From contig NZ_JXJP01000008.1 of assembly GCF_000826645.1 (NCBI RefSeq), forward strand, positions 124,001 to 188,000: 64,000 bases of DNA. The letters are read 5' to 3'. Positions 34,505 through 43,144 of the stretch are shown here, one piece after another. Both the position numbers and the translations under genes were made by a program. Below the pieces are notes generated by a model. It saw nothing but the letters and a program-made list of their open reading frames with translations, had not been told where the DNA came from and did no database searches. Within the stretch, counting starts at the first letter, position 1; every line of letters begins with the position of its first letter. The DNA comes from Psychroserpens mesophilus (GTDB lineage: Bacteria > Bacteroidota > Bacteroidia > Flavobacteriales > Flavobacteriaceae).

Positions 34505-36667
34505 ATGATTTCAAAATCAATTAAAGCTGCTGTTTTATGCAGTATCGTACTTTTTGCAAGTTGCAAAAAAGACGAAAAACAATCCGATAACAATGAACAA
34601 TCAACTGCAATGAGTAACAATATGTTGTTACAAGAATGGACAGGTCCTTATGAAGGTGTACCTGCATTTGATAGAATGAAAGTCGATGACATCAAGGACG
34701 CTATCTTAACTGGAATAGAATTGAGTCTTGAAGATATCGATGCCATTGCAAATTCTGAAGAAGCACCAACGTTTGAAAATACGATTGTAGCGATGGAGAG
34801 TTCTGGAAAAGAACTTGACAGAGTCTATACCTATTACGGAATTATGAGTAGCAATATGTCGTCTCCTGAATTCAGAGATATTCGTGCAGAATTAGCGCCT
34901 AAGCTATCAGATTACAGTTCAAAAATTTCTCAAAACAAAAAGCTTTTTGAGCGCATTAAAGCTGTTTATGATGCCTCTCAAAAAAATCCCTTACCAGCAG
35001 ACCAGCAACGTGTAGTAGATTTAACCTACAAAAGTTTTGAAATGAATGGTGCTAATCTTGATGAAGCTAAGAAAAAACGTTACGCTGAAATCAATAAAGA
35101 ATTATCTACACTTTACACAACCTTCTCAAGTAACGTGCTTCACGATGAAGAAAATTATGTTACATATCTAAACGAAGACCAGTTAGGTGGTTTATCAGAA
35201 TCATTTATCAAATCGGCTGCTAAAATTGCCAAAGATAAAGGTCAGGAAGGCAAATATGCGATAACTAATACGCGTTCTTCAATGGATCCGTTTTTAACGT
35301 ATTCAACAGATCGTGAATTGCGCAAGCAAGTATGGACGAACTACTACTCGCGTGGTGACAATGGTGATGAGTATGACAATAATCAACTTATTGCAGATAT
35401 CTTAAAATTACGTAGAGAACGTGTAGAACTCTTAGGCTATGATAATTACGCGCAATGGCGTTTACAAGATCGCATGGCTAAAACGCCTGAAAATGCTATG
35501 GATTTAATGATGGCTGTTTGGCCAGCTGCCATTGCACGAGTTGAAGAAGAAGTTCAAGACATGCAAACGGTTGCAAACGAACTTGGTGACAACATTACCA
35601 TTGAACCTTGGGATTACAGATATTACGCTGAAAAAGTACGTAAGAAAAAATACGACTTAGATAGTGATGAAGTCAAACAATACCTTCAACTTGACAAATT
35701 AACTCAGGCTTTATTTTATACAGCCGGACGATTATTTAATTATAAATTCACACCTGTAGAAGAAGGCTCTGTTCCTGTATTTCATGAAGATGTGAAGGTT
35801 TGGGAAGTTACCGATAAAGATACAGGAAAACACATTGGTTTATGGTATTTAGATCCTTATGCTCGTGAAGGAAAGCGTTCTGGTGCTTGGGCAACAACCT
35901 ACAGAAGTTATACGTCTTATGAAGGTGAAACTAATGTATTGGCATCTAACAATTCTAATTTTGTTAAACCTGCTCCTGGTGAAGCTGTACTTGTGTCTTG
36001 GGATGATGCAACAACATTTTTTCATGAGTTCGGACATGCTTTACATTTCTTCTCAAGTAATGTAAAATACCCAACACTTAATGGTGGTGTTAGAGATTAC
36101 ACGGAATTCCAATCGCAGTTATTAGAACGCTGGTTGTCTACCGATGAAGTGATCAATCAGTTTTTAGTACACAATAAAACAGGTGAGCCAATTCCGGCTT
36201 CTTTAGTTGAAAAAATTAAGAAGGCTTCTACTTTTAATCAAGGTTTTGGAACCACGGAATACTTAGCGTCTGCTTTAATGGATATGAAATTACACTTAGC
36301 AGATCCTGAAAATATAGATATTGATAAGTTTGAACGTGAAACTCTAGCCGAACTTAACATGCCAGAAGAATTACCAATGCGTCATAGAACGCCACATTTC
36401 GGACATGTATTTTCAGGTGAAGGTTATGCCACTGCGTATTATGGTTATATGTGGGCAGATGTACTAACTTCTGATGCTTCCGAAGCATTTAAAGAAGCAC
36501 CAGGTGGTTTCTACGATGCCGATGTTGCCGAAAAACTAGTAAAATACTTATTTGCGCCTAGAAATTCTATGGATCCTGCCGAAGCGTATCGTCTTTTTAG
36601 AGGTCGTGATGCTAAAATTGAAGCATTAATGAGAGATCGAGGATTTCCTGTGCCAACCACTAAGTAA
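34505..36667 (+). CDS. M3-family metallopeptidase (peptidyl-dipeptidase Dcp type), lipoprotein
   Basis: A 720-residue zinc peptidase. A signal peptide ends with lipobox Cys at residue 20 (VLFASCKKD), so it is likely anchored in the periplasm. The M3 fold follows in order: GVPAFDRMKVDDIKDAILTGIE, YTYYGIMSSNMSSPE, and the active-site HEFGHALHFF with HEXXH from residue 507. The downstream Glu ligand and the RDYTEFQSQLLERWL segment follow. MDMKLHLADPENIDIDKFE and the HFGHVFSGEGYATAYYGYMWADVL motif near the end are typical of Dcp. It likely degrades peptides imported or produced in the periplasm. A second dipeptidase-type enzyme of another clan (M2) is encoded at 58717. Confidence 0.95.
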   Translation: MISKSIKAAVLCSIVLFASCKKDEKQSDNNEQSTAMSNNMLLQEWTGPYEGVPAFDRMKVDDIKDAILTGIELSLEDIDAIANSEEAPTFENTIVAMESSGKELDRVYTYYGIMSSNMSSPEFRDIRAELAPKLSDYSSKISQNKKLFERIKAVYDASQKNPLPADQQRVVDLTYKSFEMNGANLDEAKKKRYAEINKELSTLYTTFSSNVLHDEENYVTYLNEDQLGGLSESFIKSAAKIAKDKGQEGKYAITNTRSSMDPFLTYSTDRELRKQVWTNYYSRGDNGDEYDNNQLIADILKLRRERVELLGYDNYAQWRLQDRMAKTPENAMDLMMAVWPAAIARVEEEVQDMQTVANELGDNITIEPWDYRYYAEKVRKKKYDLDSDEVKQYLQLDKLTQALFYTAGRLFNYKFTPVEEGSVPVFHEDVKVWEVTDKDTGKHIGLWYLDPYAREGKRSGAWATTYRSYTSYEGETNVLASNNSNFVKPAPGEAVLVSWDDATTFFHEFGHALHFFSSNVKYPTLNGGVRDYTEFQSQLLERWLSTDEVINQFLVHNKTGEPIPASLVEKIKKASTFNQGFGTTEYLASALMDMKLHLADPENIDIDKFERETLAELNMPEELPMRHRTPHFGHVFSGEGYATAYYGYMWADVLTSDASEAFKEAPGGFYDADVAEKLVKYLFAPRNSMDPAEAYRLFRGRDAKIEALMRDRGFPVPTTK

Positions 36668-36678
36668 TTTAAATTAAA

Positions 36679-36724
36679 AAAATCCCATTATCTGGTTTTA
36701 AACTCAGGTAATGGGATTTTCTAT
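36679..36724. terminator. Hairpin terminator after the M3 peptidase gene
   Basis: A 16-base arm AAAATCCCATTATCTG (36679-36694) pairs with CAGGTAATGGGATTTT (36705-36720), one T-G pair, around a 10-base loop. The A and T runs serve both directions between convergent genes. Confidence 0.85.
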
Positions 36725-36767
36725 TTTAATGAAGTATTGTTATAAATATAAAGCTTACTAGAAACTC

Positions 36768-37379
36768 TCAATTGTCATCTTTATACAAACTAGGTAGACT
36801 AATTTTAAACTTTACTGCTAACAGGCGTGTTACAATGACAATAGTTCCAGCGATAACAAATATAAAATTCGTATCTGCCATAAATTCTCTGAGTAAAAAA
36901 TAGGTGAGTCCGCCCAGTATACAAGCGGTTGCATAAATTTCTTTTCTGAAAATTACCGGAATTTCATTACACAAAATATCTCTGATAACACCACCAAAAC
37001 ATGCTGTCATGGTTCCTAAAGCGATGCAAATAATGGGATGCAATTCTGCAATGATACCTTTTTCAATTCCAACAACTGTGTATAGACCAATTCCAATGGT
37101 ATCGAACAAGAATAAAGATTTACGCAAATAATTCAGTTTACTTTTAAATACAATAGCAAATACAGTAGCACCAAAAATCACATAGACGTAAGTCATGTTG
37201 GTCATCCATGACACAGGTTGTATTCCGATTAAAACATCACGAAGAGAACCACCTCCAACTGCCGTTACAAATGCAATAATAAGTACTCCAAAAGGATCCA
37301 TACGTTTATTAAGTGCTACCAGAACACCCGAAATAGCAAATGCTATAGTTCCTAAAATATCTAAGACTTGAAAAAACAT
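36768..37379 (-). CDS. TRIC/UPF0126-type membrane channel protein
   Basis: A 203-residue inner-membrane protein with six or seven helices formed by two repeated halves, as in the prokaryotic TRIC cation-channel (UPF0126/YicG) family. Diagnostic segments are FAISGVLVALNKRMDPFGVLIIAFVTAVGGGSLRD in the first half and the matching GTMTACFGGVIRDILCNEIPVIFRKEIYATACILGG in the second, each with a glycine-kinked GGG(S/V)xRD motif. Family members have been crystallised as K+-permeable trimers; some annotations propose amino-acid transport. No genetic neighbour clarifies the role. Confidence 0.9.
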   Translation of the reverse strand: MFFQVLDILGTIAFAISGVLVALNKRMDPFGVLIIAFVTAVGGGSLRDVLIGIQPVSWMTNMTYVYVIFGATVFAIVFKSKLNYLRKSLFLFDTIGIGLYTVVGIEKGIIAELHPIICIALGTMTACFGGVIRDILCNEIPVIFRKEIYATACILGGLTYFLLREFMADTNFIFVIAGTIVIVTRLLAVKFKISLPSLYKDDN

Positions 37380-37511
37380 AAATTGATTAAACTAGATGAG
37401 GTAAAAGTACTCAACTCTGTTATATATATTTAATGAAGCGAATTAATTCTGAAATTAATAACCAATTTTATAATCAGTGATTACAAAAGTTAAAAATACT
37501 TTACAATTCGC

Positions 37512-38228
37512 TTACATATTTTGTGTGTAATAATTGTAATCTTTAATGGCAGTATCTACAAATTCGATAGGCTTTTGTAGTGGCTCGACTTCCATAACTT
37601 TAATCATTCTGTTGTATAAAGACAAGATAATATTATGCTGTCCTTTGGTTATGGCTTGATCATAGAGATTTTTTATAAGTTGCATTTCGTCATCTTTAAA
37701 AACTGTGACTTGACTATAGGTTGGAACATAACCACTTGGAATTTCCTTCAACAATGTATCGTTTATCGTCAATTTCACTTTCTCACTAATTACCGTTGTA
37801 CCAGCCGCAATATCTCCAACACGCTGACCGTTTCCTCGAATGAGTATCGTTAATACCGCCAATCCACCACTAGTTAGCGAAACATCTACAATACGAAGAA
37901 TCCATCTCACAAAATAATTAGCAAAACTGGGTTTAGAGCCATCAAGTTTAACAACTCTGGTCTTCATAGTATATTTACCAATCGTTTGTCCGTTCCAAAA
38001 GGTCTCTAATAGCACATAGTACAGAAATGCAGGTAAAGACACTAAGAGCCATAATGCCCAAAAGTCTCTCATATCTAAATCTATGGATATCATGATCATA
38101 ATCATACCAAAAATATACAACCCAATAATCAAGGTATCAAGTAGGTAAGCCAACAATCTGTCTCCTAGGTTGGCTACATTTTGTTGAATACCCACATTTT
38201 GGGCTGTTTCTATTTGAAATTCCTCCAT
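37512..38228 (-). CDS. RDD-family membrane protein
   Basis: A 238-residue protein with an RDD domain: QNVGIQQNVANLGDRLLAYLLDTLIIGLYIFGMIM, FWNGQTIGKYTMKTRVVKLDG and a third helix GGLAVLTILIRGNGQRVGDIAAGTTVI. Arg/Asp positions typical of the family are conserved. The last 90 residues are cytosolic and helical. It is divergent from the spoIIM-moxR operon with 35 bases between start codons. RDD, SpoIIM, MoxR and DUF58 genes recur together in Bacteroidota and Actinobacteria, so this gene probably belongs to the same functional unit. Biochemical role unknown. Confidence 0.9.
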   Translation of the reverse strand: MEEFQIETAQNVGIQQNVANLGDRLLAYLLDTLIIGLYIFGMIMIMISIDLDMRDFWALWLLVSLPAFLYYVLLETFWNGQTIGKYTMKTRVVKLDGSKPSFANYFVRWILRIVDVSLTSGGLAVLTILIRGNGQRVGDIAAGTTVISEKVKLTINDTLLKEIPSGYVPTYSQVTVFKDDEMQLIKNLYDQAITKGQHNIILSLYNRMIKVMEVEPLQKPIEFVDTAIKDYNYYTQNM

Positions 38229-38263
38229 ATTTTCTTTTCTTTGAAAGTAAATTAAGTCCTCTA

Positions 38264-39241
38264 ATGCGAGAAGCTGCTTTCGTTAAGCAAAATAAAGACA
38301 AATGGTTAAGATTTGAAAGCGTTCTTTCAAATAATAATACAATTGATCCTAATGAACTTTCTGATTTATACATAGAAATTACAGATCACCTGAGTTATGC
38401 TAAAACCTTTTACCGAAACAGTAATACAGAGCGTTATTTAAATCAAATAGCATCTCAGGCGCATCAAAAAATTTACAAAACTAAAAAAGAACCTAAAAAT
38501 CGGTTGATTTCATTTTTTAAAACTGAATTCCCAACCATGTTTTATCAGCATCATCGCGAGTTGTTAATTTCGTTTTTAGTCTTTCTATTGTTCTGTATTG
38601 TAGGAGCTTACTCTGCAGCAACCGAAGGTGACTTCGTTCGCTCAATTCTTGGAGATGCTTATGTAAACATGACTATCGAAAATATTGAAAATGACGACCC
38701 AATGGCAGTTTACAAACAAATGGGCGAATTTAATATGGCTTTAGGCATCACAATAAACAATATAAGAGTGGCACTTATGGCCTTTGCCTATGGTATTATG
38801 TTTGGAGTTGGCTCTTTATTTATCATGATGCAAAATGCTATTATGCTCGGAAGCTTTCAATACTTCTTTTATGAAAAGGGTCTATTATGGGAATCGGTTC
38901 GAACCATCTGGATACATGGAACCTTTGAAATCTCTGTCATTATCATTGCTGGTTGCTCTGGATTGGTTTTGGGTAATGGAATGCTCTTTACCGGAACTTA
39001 TACCAGATTAGAATCGTTTAAACGTGGCGTCATTAACGGACTTAAAATTTTAATAAGTACTATTCCCTTTTTTATAGTTGCTGGCTTACTTGAAGGCTTT
39101 GTTACCAGACATACTGAAATGCCAGATTGGCTAGCGATACTCATAATTGGAGGATCGCTCTTTATTGTTATTTATTATTACGTAATTTATCCAATACAGC
39201 TACATAGAAAGTCCCAAAACATACAACTAAATGAACTTTAA
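38264..39241 (+). CDS. SpoIIM-family (stage II sporulation M-like) membrane protein
   Basis: A 325-residue protein with a cytosolic N-terminus (about 1-100, MREAAFVKQNKDKWLRFESVL) and five or six membrane helices. The SpoIIM/DUF95 hallmark FNMALGITINNIRVALMAFAYGIMFGVGSLFIMMQNAIMLG and the WIHGTFEISVIIIAGCSGLVLG segment are present. It opens the SpoIIM - membrane protein - DUF4129 - DUF4350 - MoxR - DUF58 gene string, with the next gene starting 15 bases after its stop. In non-sporulating bacteria the family has no proven role. Confidence 0.9.
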   Translation: MREAAFVKQNKDKWLRFESVLSNNNTIDPNELSDLYIEITDHLSYAKTFYRNSNTERYLNQIASQAHQKIYKTKKEPKNRLISFFKTEFPTMFYQHHRELLISFLVFLLFCIVGAYSAATEGDFVRSILGDAYVNMTIENIENDDPMAVYKQMGEFNMALGITINNIRVALMAFAYGIMFGVGSLFIMMQNAIMLGSFQYFFYEKGLLWESVRTIWIHGTFEISVIIIAGCSGLVLGNGMLFTGTYTRLESFKRGVINGLKILISTIPFFIVAGLLEGFVTRHTEMPDWLAILIIGGSLFIVIYYYVIYPIQLHRKSQNIQLNEL

Positions 39242-39256
39242 ACTAATTCGTACACC

Positions 39257-40132
39257 ATGAAAAGTTTCATAGAATTAAAAAAACAACGTGAATTCGGAGA
39301 ATTATTAGCAGATACGTTTGCTTTTATTAGAAATGAATTCAAACCTTTCTTTGGTGCTCTCATAAACATATCAGGCCCTTACGTAGCCTTATTTTTGTTT
39401 GCTATGGTATTTTATATGTATATCGTTGGCGATCAATTCAATTTTGATTTAATTCAATCTAACCAGTTTTATAGTAGTCCGTTGAAACTAATTTCAGCCT
39501 ATGGTCTATATTTTGGCACTGCAATTCTTGCCTATACGTTTACGACATCAACTGTATTGCACTACATAAAATCGTATGTTAAACATAAAGGCATTGTAAA
39601 TGTTGAAGAAGTGAAACGTGATGTTTATAAATATCTATGGCGTTTTCTTGGTCTCTCAATTCTAAAGGGACTTACTATATTTATATCCTTTTTAATTTGT
39701 TGCTTACCCGTTTTTTATTTTGTGGTTCCTATGGTCGTAGTCTTACCCATTTTGGTCTTTGAAGAAATTGGTGCTTCCGATGCGTATGCAAAAAGCTTTC
39801 CGCTTATAAAAGATGAATTTTGGATAACATTAGCCACAATACTAGTATTTTTAATCATTTACTGGGTAGTATCCAGTGTTTTTGCCATCCCAACTATAAT
39901 CTACACCTATGCAAAAATGGGTATTTTTAGTGGCGAGATAGATCCTGGTAGTCTGGATACCTTTGTGGATCCTGTTTATATTTTTCTAAATGTTTTAAGC
40001 CAGTTCTTTCAATACATACTTAACGTTATTACCATTGTAGGATCGGCATTTATATACTTCAATTTAAATGAACGTAAATACTTTTCGGGTACACTAGAGC
40101 GTATTAATTCACTTGGGAAATCTGAAGAATAA
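39257..40132 (+). CDS. Membrane protein of the MoxR operon
   Basis: A 291-residue polytopic protein with about six hydrophobic helices (ALFLFAMVFYMYIVG, LISAYGLYFGTAILAYTFTTS, GLTIFISFLICCLPVFYFVV, LATILVFLIIYWVVSSVFAIP). No enzymatic motif is seen, and I do not recognise a named family. Its stop codon is immediately followed by the start of the DUF4129 gene (TAA then ATG, no spacer). Position between SpoIIM and DUF4129 genes suggests a role in a shared membrane complex. Confidence 0.78.
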   Translation: MKSFIELKKQREFGELLADTFAFIRNEFKPFFGALINISGPYVALFLFAMVFYMYIVGDQFNFDLIQSNQFYSSPLKLISAYGLYFGTAILAYTFTTSTVLHYIKSYVKHKGIVNVEEVKRDVYKYLWRFLGLSILKGLTIFISFLICCLPVFYFVVPMVVVLPILVFEEIGASDAYAKSFPLIKDEFWITLATILVFLIIYWVVSSVFAIPTIIYTYAKMGIFSGEIDPGSLDTFVDPVYIFLNVLSQFFQYILNVITIVGSAFIYFNLNERKYFSGTLERINSLGKSEE

Positions 40133-40876
40133 ATGACAGTACTCAAGTTATTTTTCTGTATTCTTTTAACTGTTCCATTGCTTACAATAGCTCAGGACAA
40201 GAATGTAGTGGAAAACTTTGACCAGACTGATCTTGATGTGAAGAAGATTTCAGAAGAAGATCTTGAAACATTTAAAGCTGATGAGGATTTTAATTATATC
40301 GAAGTTGAACCTGAAGATAATTTTATTGTTAGAGCGTTCAATAGGTTTTCTGAATGGGTTAGCAATATTATTCGTGAGATTATTGAGGCTATTTTTGGCG
40401 TTGGAGAAGCACAAGGCCTTTTGTATTTTATTTTCAATGTTTTACCTTATCTGATTTTAGCTTTCCTGATTTTCTTGCTGATACGATTCTTCTTAAGGGT
40501 TAATTCCAGAACACTTATCACTGGACAAAATGAATCGGCTGGCTTTCAGTTTACTGAAGATGAACAAATTATCAAAAACGAAGATATTAATGCCTTGATT
40601 GATAATGCTATTGCACAAAAGAATTATAGATTAGCGATTCGCTATTATTATCTTTTATCGCTAAAATACCTTACAGAAAAACAAGTCATTACCTGGCAAC
40701 AAGAAAAAACAAATGAAGATTACATTACCGAAATAGAATCAGAATCTATTAAAAGTAATTTCAAAAATATCACCAGAATTTATGATTATGTATGGTATGG
40801 TGAATTTAATATTGATGAGTTACGATTTGAAAGTTTAAAGATTCCTTTTGAATCCCTAAACAACAGCGTCAAGTAA
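40133..40876 (+). CDS. DUF4129-domain membrane protein
   Basis: A 247-residue protein. It begins with a signal-anchor or signal peptide (KLFFCILLTVPLLTIAQD), an extracytoplasmic part rich in acidic residues, a transmembrane helix (FNVLPYLILAFLIFLLIRFFL) at about 100-120, and a C-terminal DUF4129 domain (INALIDNAIAQKNYRLAIRYYYLLSLKYLTEKQVITWQQEKTN). DUF4129 is regularly encoded beside MoxR and DUF58 genes; no activity is known. It abuts the previous gene and the next gene starts 2 bases after its stop. Confidence 0.87.
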   Translation: MTVLKLFFCILLTVPLLTIAQDKNVVENFDQTDLDVKKISEEDLETFKADEDFNYIEVEPEDNFIVRAFNRFSEWVSNIIREIIEAIFGVGEAQGLLYFIFNVLPYLILAFLIFLLIRFFLRVNSRTLITGQNESAGFQFTEDEQIIKNEDINALIDNAIAQKNYRLAIRYYYLLSLKYLTEKQVITWQQEKTNEDYITEIESESIKSNFKNITRIYDYVWYGEFNIDELRFESLKIPFESLNNSVK

Positions 40877-40878
40877 TT

Positions 40879-42120
40879 GTGAGCAAAAAGGTAAAATTTT
40901 ATATCGTCTTAACAGCAGTGGCAATCTTCGGAATTGTACTCATGGAGTATTCCAAGCCTAAACAGGTGAATTGGTTTACCTCGTATGCGAAGCATCATAA
41001 AATCCCGTTTGGCACTTATGTCTTCAACGAACAACTGGAACGATTGTTTAGCCATTCTGAAATTATAAACCTTGAAACACCTCCTTATCTCAATCTATCT
41101 CAAACTGATTCGATAAATGGCACGTATGTGTTTATTAATAATACCATTCAATTTGGCAATACTGAGCTAGACAGGTTGCTCGATTGGACCTCTAAAGGTA
41201 ATACGTTATTTATAGCTTCAGAAGACTTCGAAGATCAGCTTTTAGACACTTTAAACCTAGACATAGACATCATTAGTATTTTTGAAGTAGAAGGTGATAC
41301 GTTTCAATTTCAGCTTAGTAACCATCTTTTAGACACAACAACAGTCGCTTTTGACAGGACTAAATATGTGTCCCATTTTAATAAAATTGACACGCTTAAC
41401 ACCAAAATAATTAGCACAGTAAAAGGCTTTAAATTTGATGAGGAAGCTGAGGATTCTACGATAACTGAAACACCTATAAACTTTATAAGACAACCTTTTG
41501 GAGATGGTACAATATATTTAAGCACATTTCCTCAAGCCTTTACAAATTACTTCATTTTAAATAGTCCGAATCAAAATTATACTGCAGGAATAATGTCGTA
41601 TATAGACCAATCTAAACCTATATATGTCGACCATTATTACAAATCGGGCAAATCGTATTATACGTCACCAATGTACATAATGCTTAATAACAAAGCACTA
41701 AAATGGGCTTATTACATCATGCTTATAGGCGTTGTAATTTATATTATTTTTGAAGGAAAACGCAAACAAAGAGCAATTCCTATTGTTAAACCGCTTCGTA
41801 ATCAAACCTTAGATTTTACAAGAACTATTGCCAATATGTATTATGAAAAAGGAAAGCATTATGAGATAGCACAACATAAGATTCAGCATTTTTTAGAATA
41901 TATCAGAACACATTTACACTTAAGCACTACAATTATTGATGATGAATTTTTGAAAAACCTTGCTGCTAGAAGTAACAATAGTGTAGATGACACAAAACAC
42001 CTGTTTACGACTATTGCAGAATTTGATAAAAACACCAGACTTAACAACATACAATTAGAGCGATTAAATGAGCTCATTGAAACTTTTAAAAGTAATAACT
42101 CATGGAAGAAAAAGACCTAG
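40879..42120 (+). CDS. DUF4350-domain membrane protein, GTG start
   Basis: A 413-residue protein anchored by an N-terminal helix (FYIVLTAVAIFGIVLMEYS). A DUF4350-type domain follows (WFTSYAKHHKIPFGTYVFNEQLERLFS, YVFINNTIQFGNTELDRLLDWTSKGNTLFIASEDF), then a second helix near 277-294 (WAYYIMLIGVVIYIIFEG) and a cytosolic helical tail. The GTG at 40879, 2 bases after the preceding stop, is the only start that keeps the anchor. Its 3' end overlaps moxR by 19 bases, implying tight translational coupling. Confidence 0.85.
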   Translation: MSKKVKFYIVLTAVAIFGIVLMEYSKPKQVNWFTSYAKHHKIPFGTYVFNEQLERLFSHSEIINLETPPYLNLSQTDSINGTYVFINNTIQFGNTELDRLLDWTSKGNTLFIASEDFEDQLLDTLNLDIDIISIFEVEGDTFQFQLSNHLLDTTTVAFDRTKYVSHFNKIDTLNTKIISTVKGFKFDEEAEDSTITETPINFIRQPFGDGTIYLSTFPQAFTNYFILNSPNQNYTAGIMSYIDQSKPIYVDHYYKSGKSYYTSPMYIMLNNKALKWAYYIMLIGVVIYIIFEGKRKQRAIPIVKPLRNQTLDFTRTIANMYYEKGKHYEIAQHKIQHFLEYIRTHLHLSTTIIDDEFLKNLAARSNNSVDDTKHLFTTIAEFDKNTRLNNIQLERLNELIETFKSNNSWKKKT

Positions 42121-43085
42121 ATTTTAACAATAGAATTCCTTTAGAGGATTTAAAAAATGCTGTTGATAGCATAAAGCACGAACTACGTAAAGTTATTGTT
42201 GGTCAAGATCAATTTGTAGAATTATTGATTGTCGCACTTTTAGCTGACGGACACGTATTGATTGAAGGTGTACCTGGTATTGCAAAAACCATTACAGCGA
42301 AGTTATTTGCTAAAGTTTTAAAAACTAATTTTAGTCGCATTCAATTTACTCCAGATTTGATGCCTAGTGATGTTTTGGGAACTTCAATCTTAAACATGAA
42401 AGACTCTGAATTTGAATTCAAGCCAGGACCAATTTTTTCAAATATCGTACTTATTGATGAAATCAACAGAGCTCCTGCAAAAACTCAGGCAGCACTTTTT
42501 GAAACTATGGAAGAACGTCAAGCAACTATTGATGGTAAAACATACAAATTTGAAGCTCCTTTTATGGTCTTAGCCACTCAAAACCCAATCGAACAAGAAG
42601 GAACGTATGCTTTACCTGAAGCTCAATTAGACCGATTTATTTTTAAAATTAAAGTGGACTATCCTAGTTTAGAAGATGAAATAAAAATCATTGAATCACA
42701 TCACAAACGTCAGGGCAAATTACCTCAAACACTAATTGAACCTGTCTTAGACACCAAAAGCCTTGAAGACTATAAAGCAAAAACACAAGCCATTGTTGTT
42801 GAGGAAAAAATCATCAAATACATCGCAGAAATCGTTTCTAAAACCAGAAACCATCCACATTTGTATTTAGGTGGTTCACCAAGGGCTTCAATTTCGATAT
42901 TAAATACAGCTAAAGCATTTGCAGCTATAAACGGACGAGATTTTGTGATTCCTGAAGATGTAAAAAAAGCCGTTGATCCAGTTTTAAATCACAGAATTAT
43001 TTTAACTCCAGAACGCGAGATGGAAGGCATGACCACAGAGCAAGTGATAGAAATGATTGTTCAATCTGTTGAAGTCCCTCGTTAA
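42102..43085 (+). CDS. MoxR-family AAA+ ATPase
   Basis: A 327-residue AAA+ protein. Walker A is the family variant EGVPGIAKTI, Walker B is VLIDEINRAPAKTQAALFETMEE, with ATQNPIEQEGTYALPEAQLDRF (sensor 1 and arginine-finger area) and SPRASISILNTAKAFAAI (sensor 2 in the C-terminal helical domain). MoxR ATPases act as chaperones for assembly or activation of protein complexes, usually with VWA-domain or DUF58 partners encoded alongside. Here DUF58 follows 59 bases downstream. No VWA gene is present in the window. Confidence 0.95.
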   Translation: MEEKDLDFNNRIPLEDLKNAVDSIKHELRKVIVGQDQFVELLIVALLADGHVLIEGVPGIAKTITAKLFAKVLKTNFSRIQFTPDLMPSDVLGTSILNMKDSEFEFKPGPIFSNIVLIDEINRAPAKTQAALFETMEERQATIDGKTYKFEAPFMVLATQNPIEQEGTYALPEAQLDRFIFKIKVDYPSLEDEIKIIESHHKRQGKLPQTLIEPVLDTKSLEDYKAKTQAIVVEEKIIKYIAEIVSKTRNHPHLYLGGSPRASISILNTAKAFAAINGRDFVIPEDVKKAVDPVLNHRIILTPEREMEGMTTEQVIEMIVQSVEVPR

Positions 43086-43144
43086 GCGTTGTTTGGTGTT
43101 AGAAATAAAATATCAATCTAAAGACATACCTGTTAAAATATAAA

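Noticed and set aside
42243-42290. MoxR Walker A written GVPGIAKT instead of GxxGxGKT
   Set aside because: This is the ordinary form in the MoxR family, not a defect.
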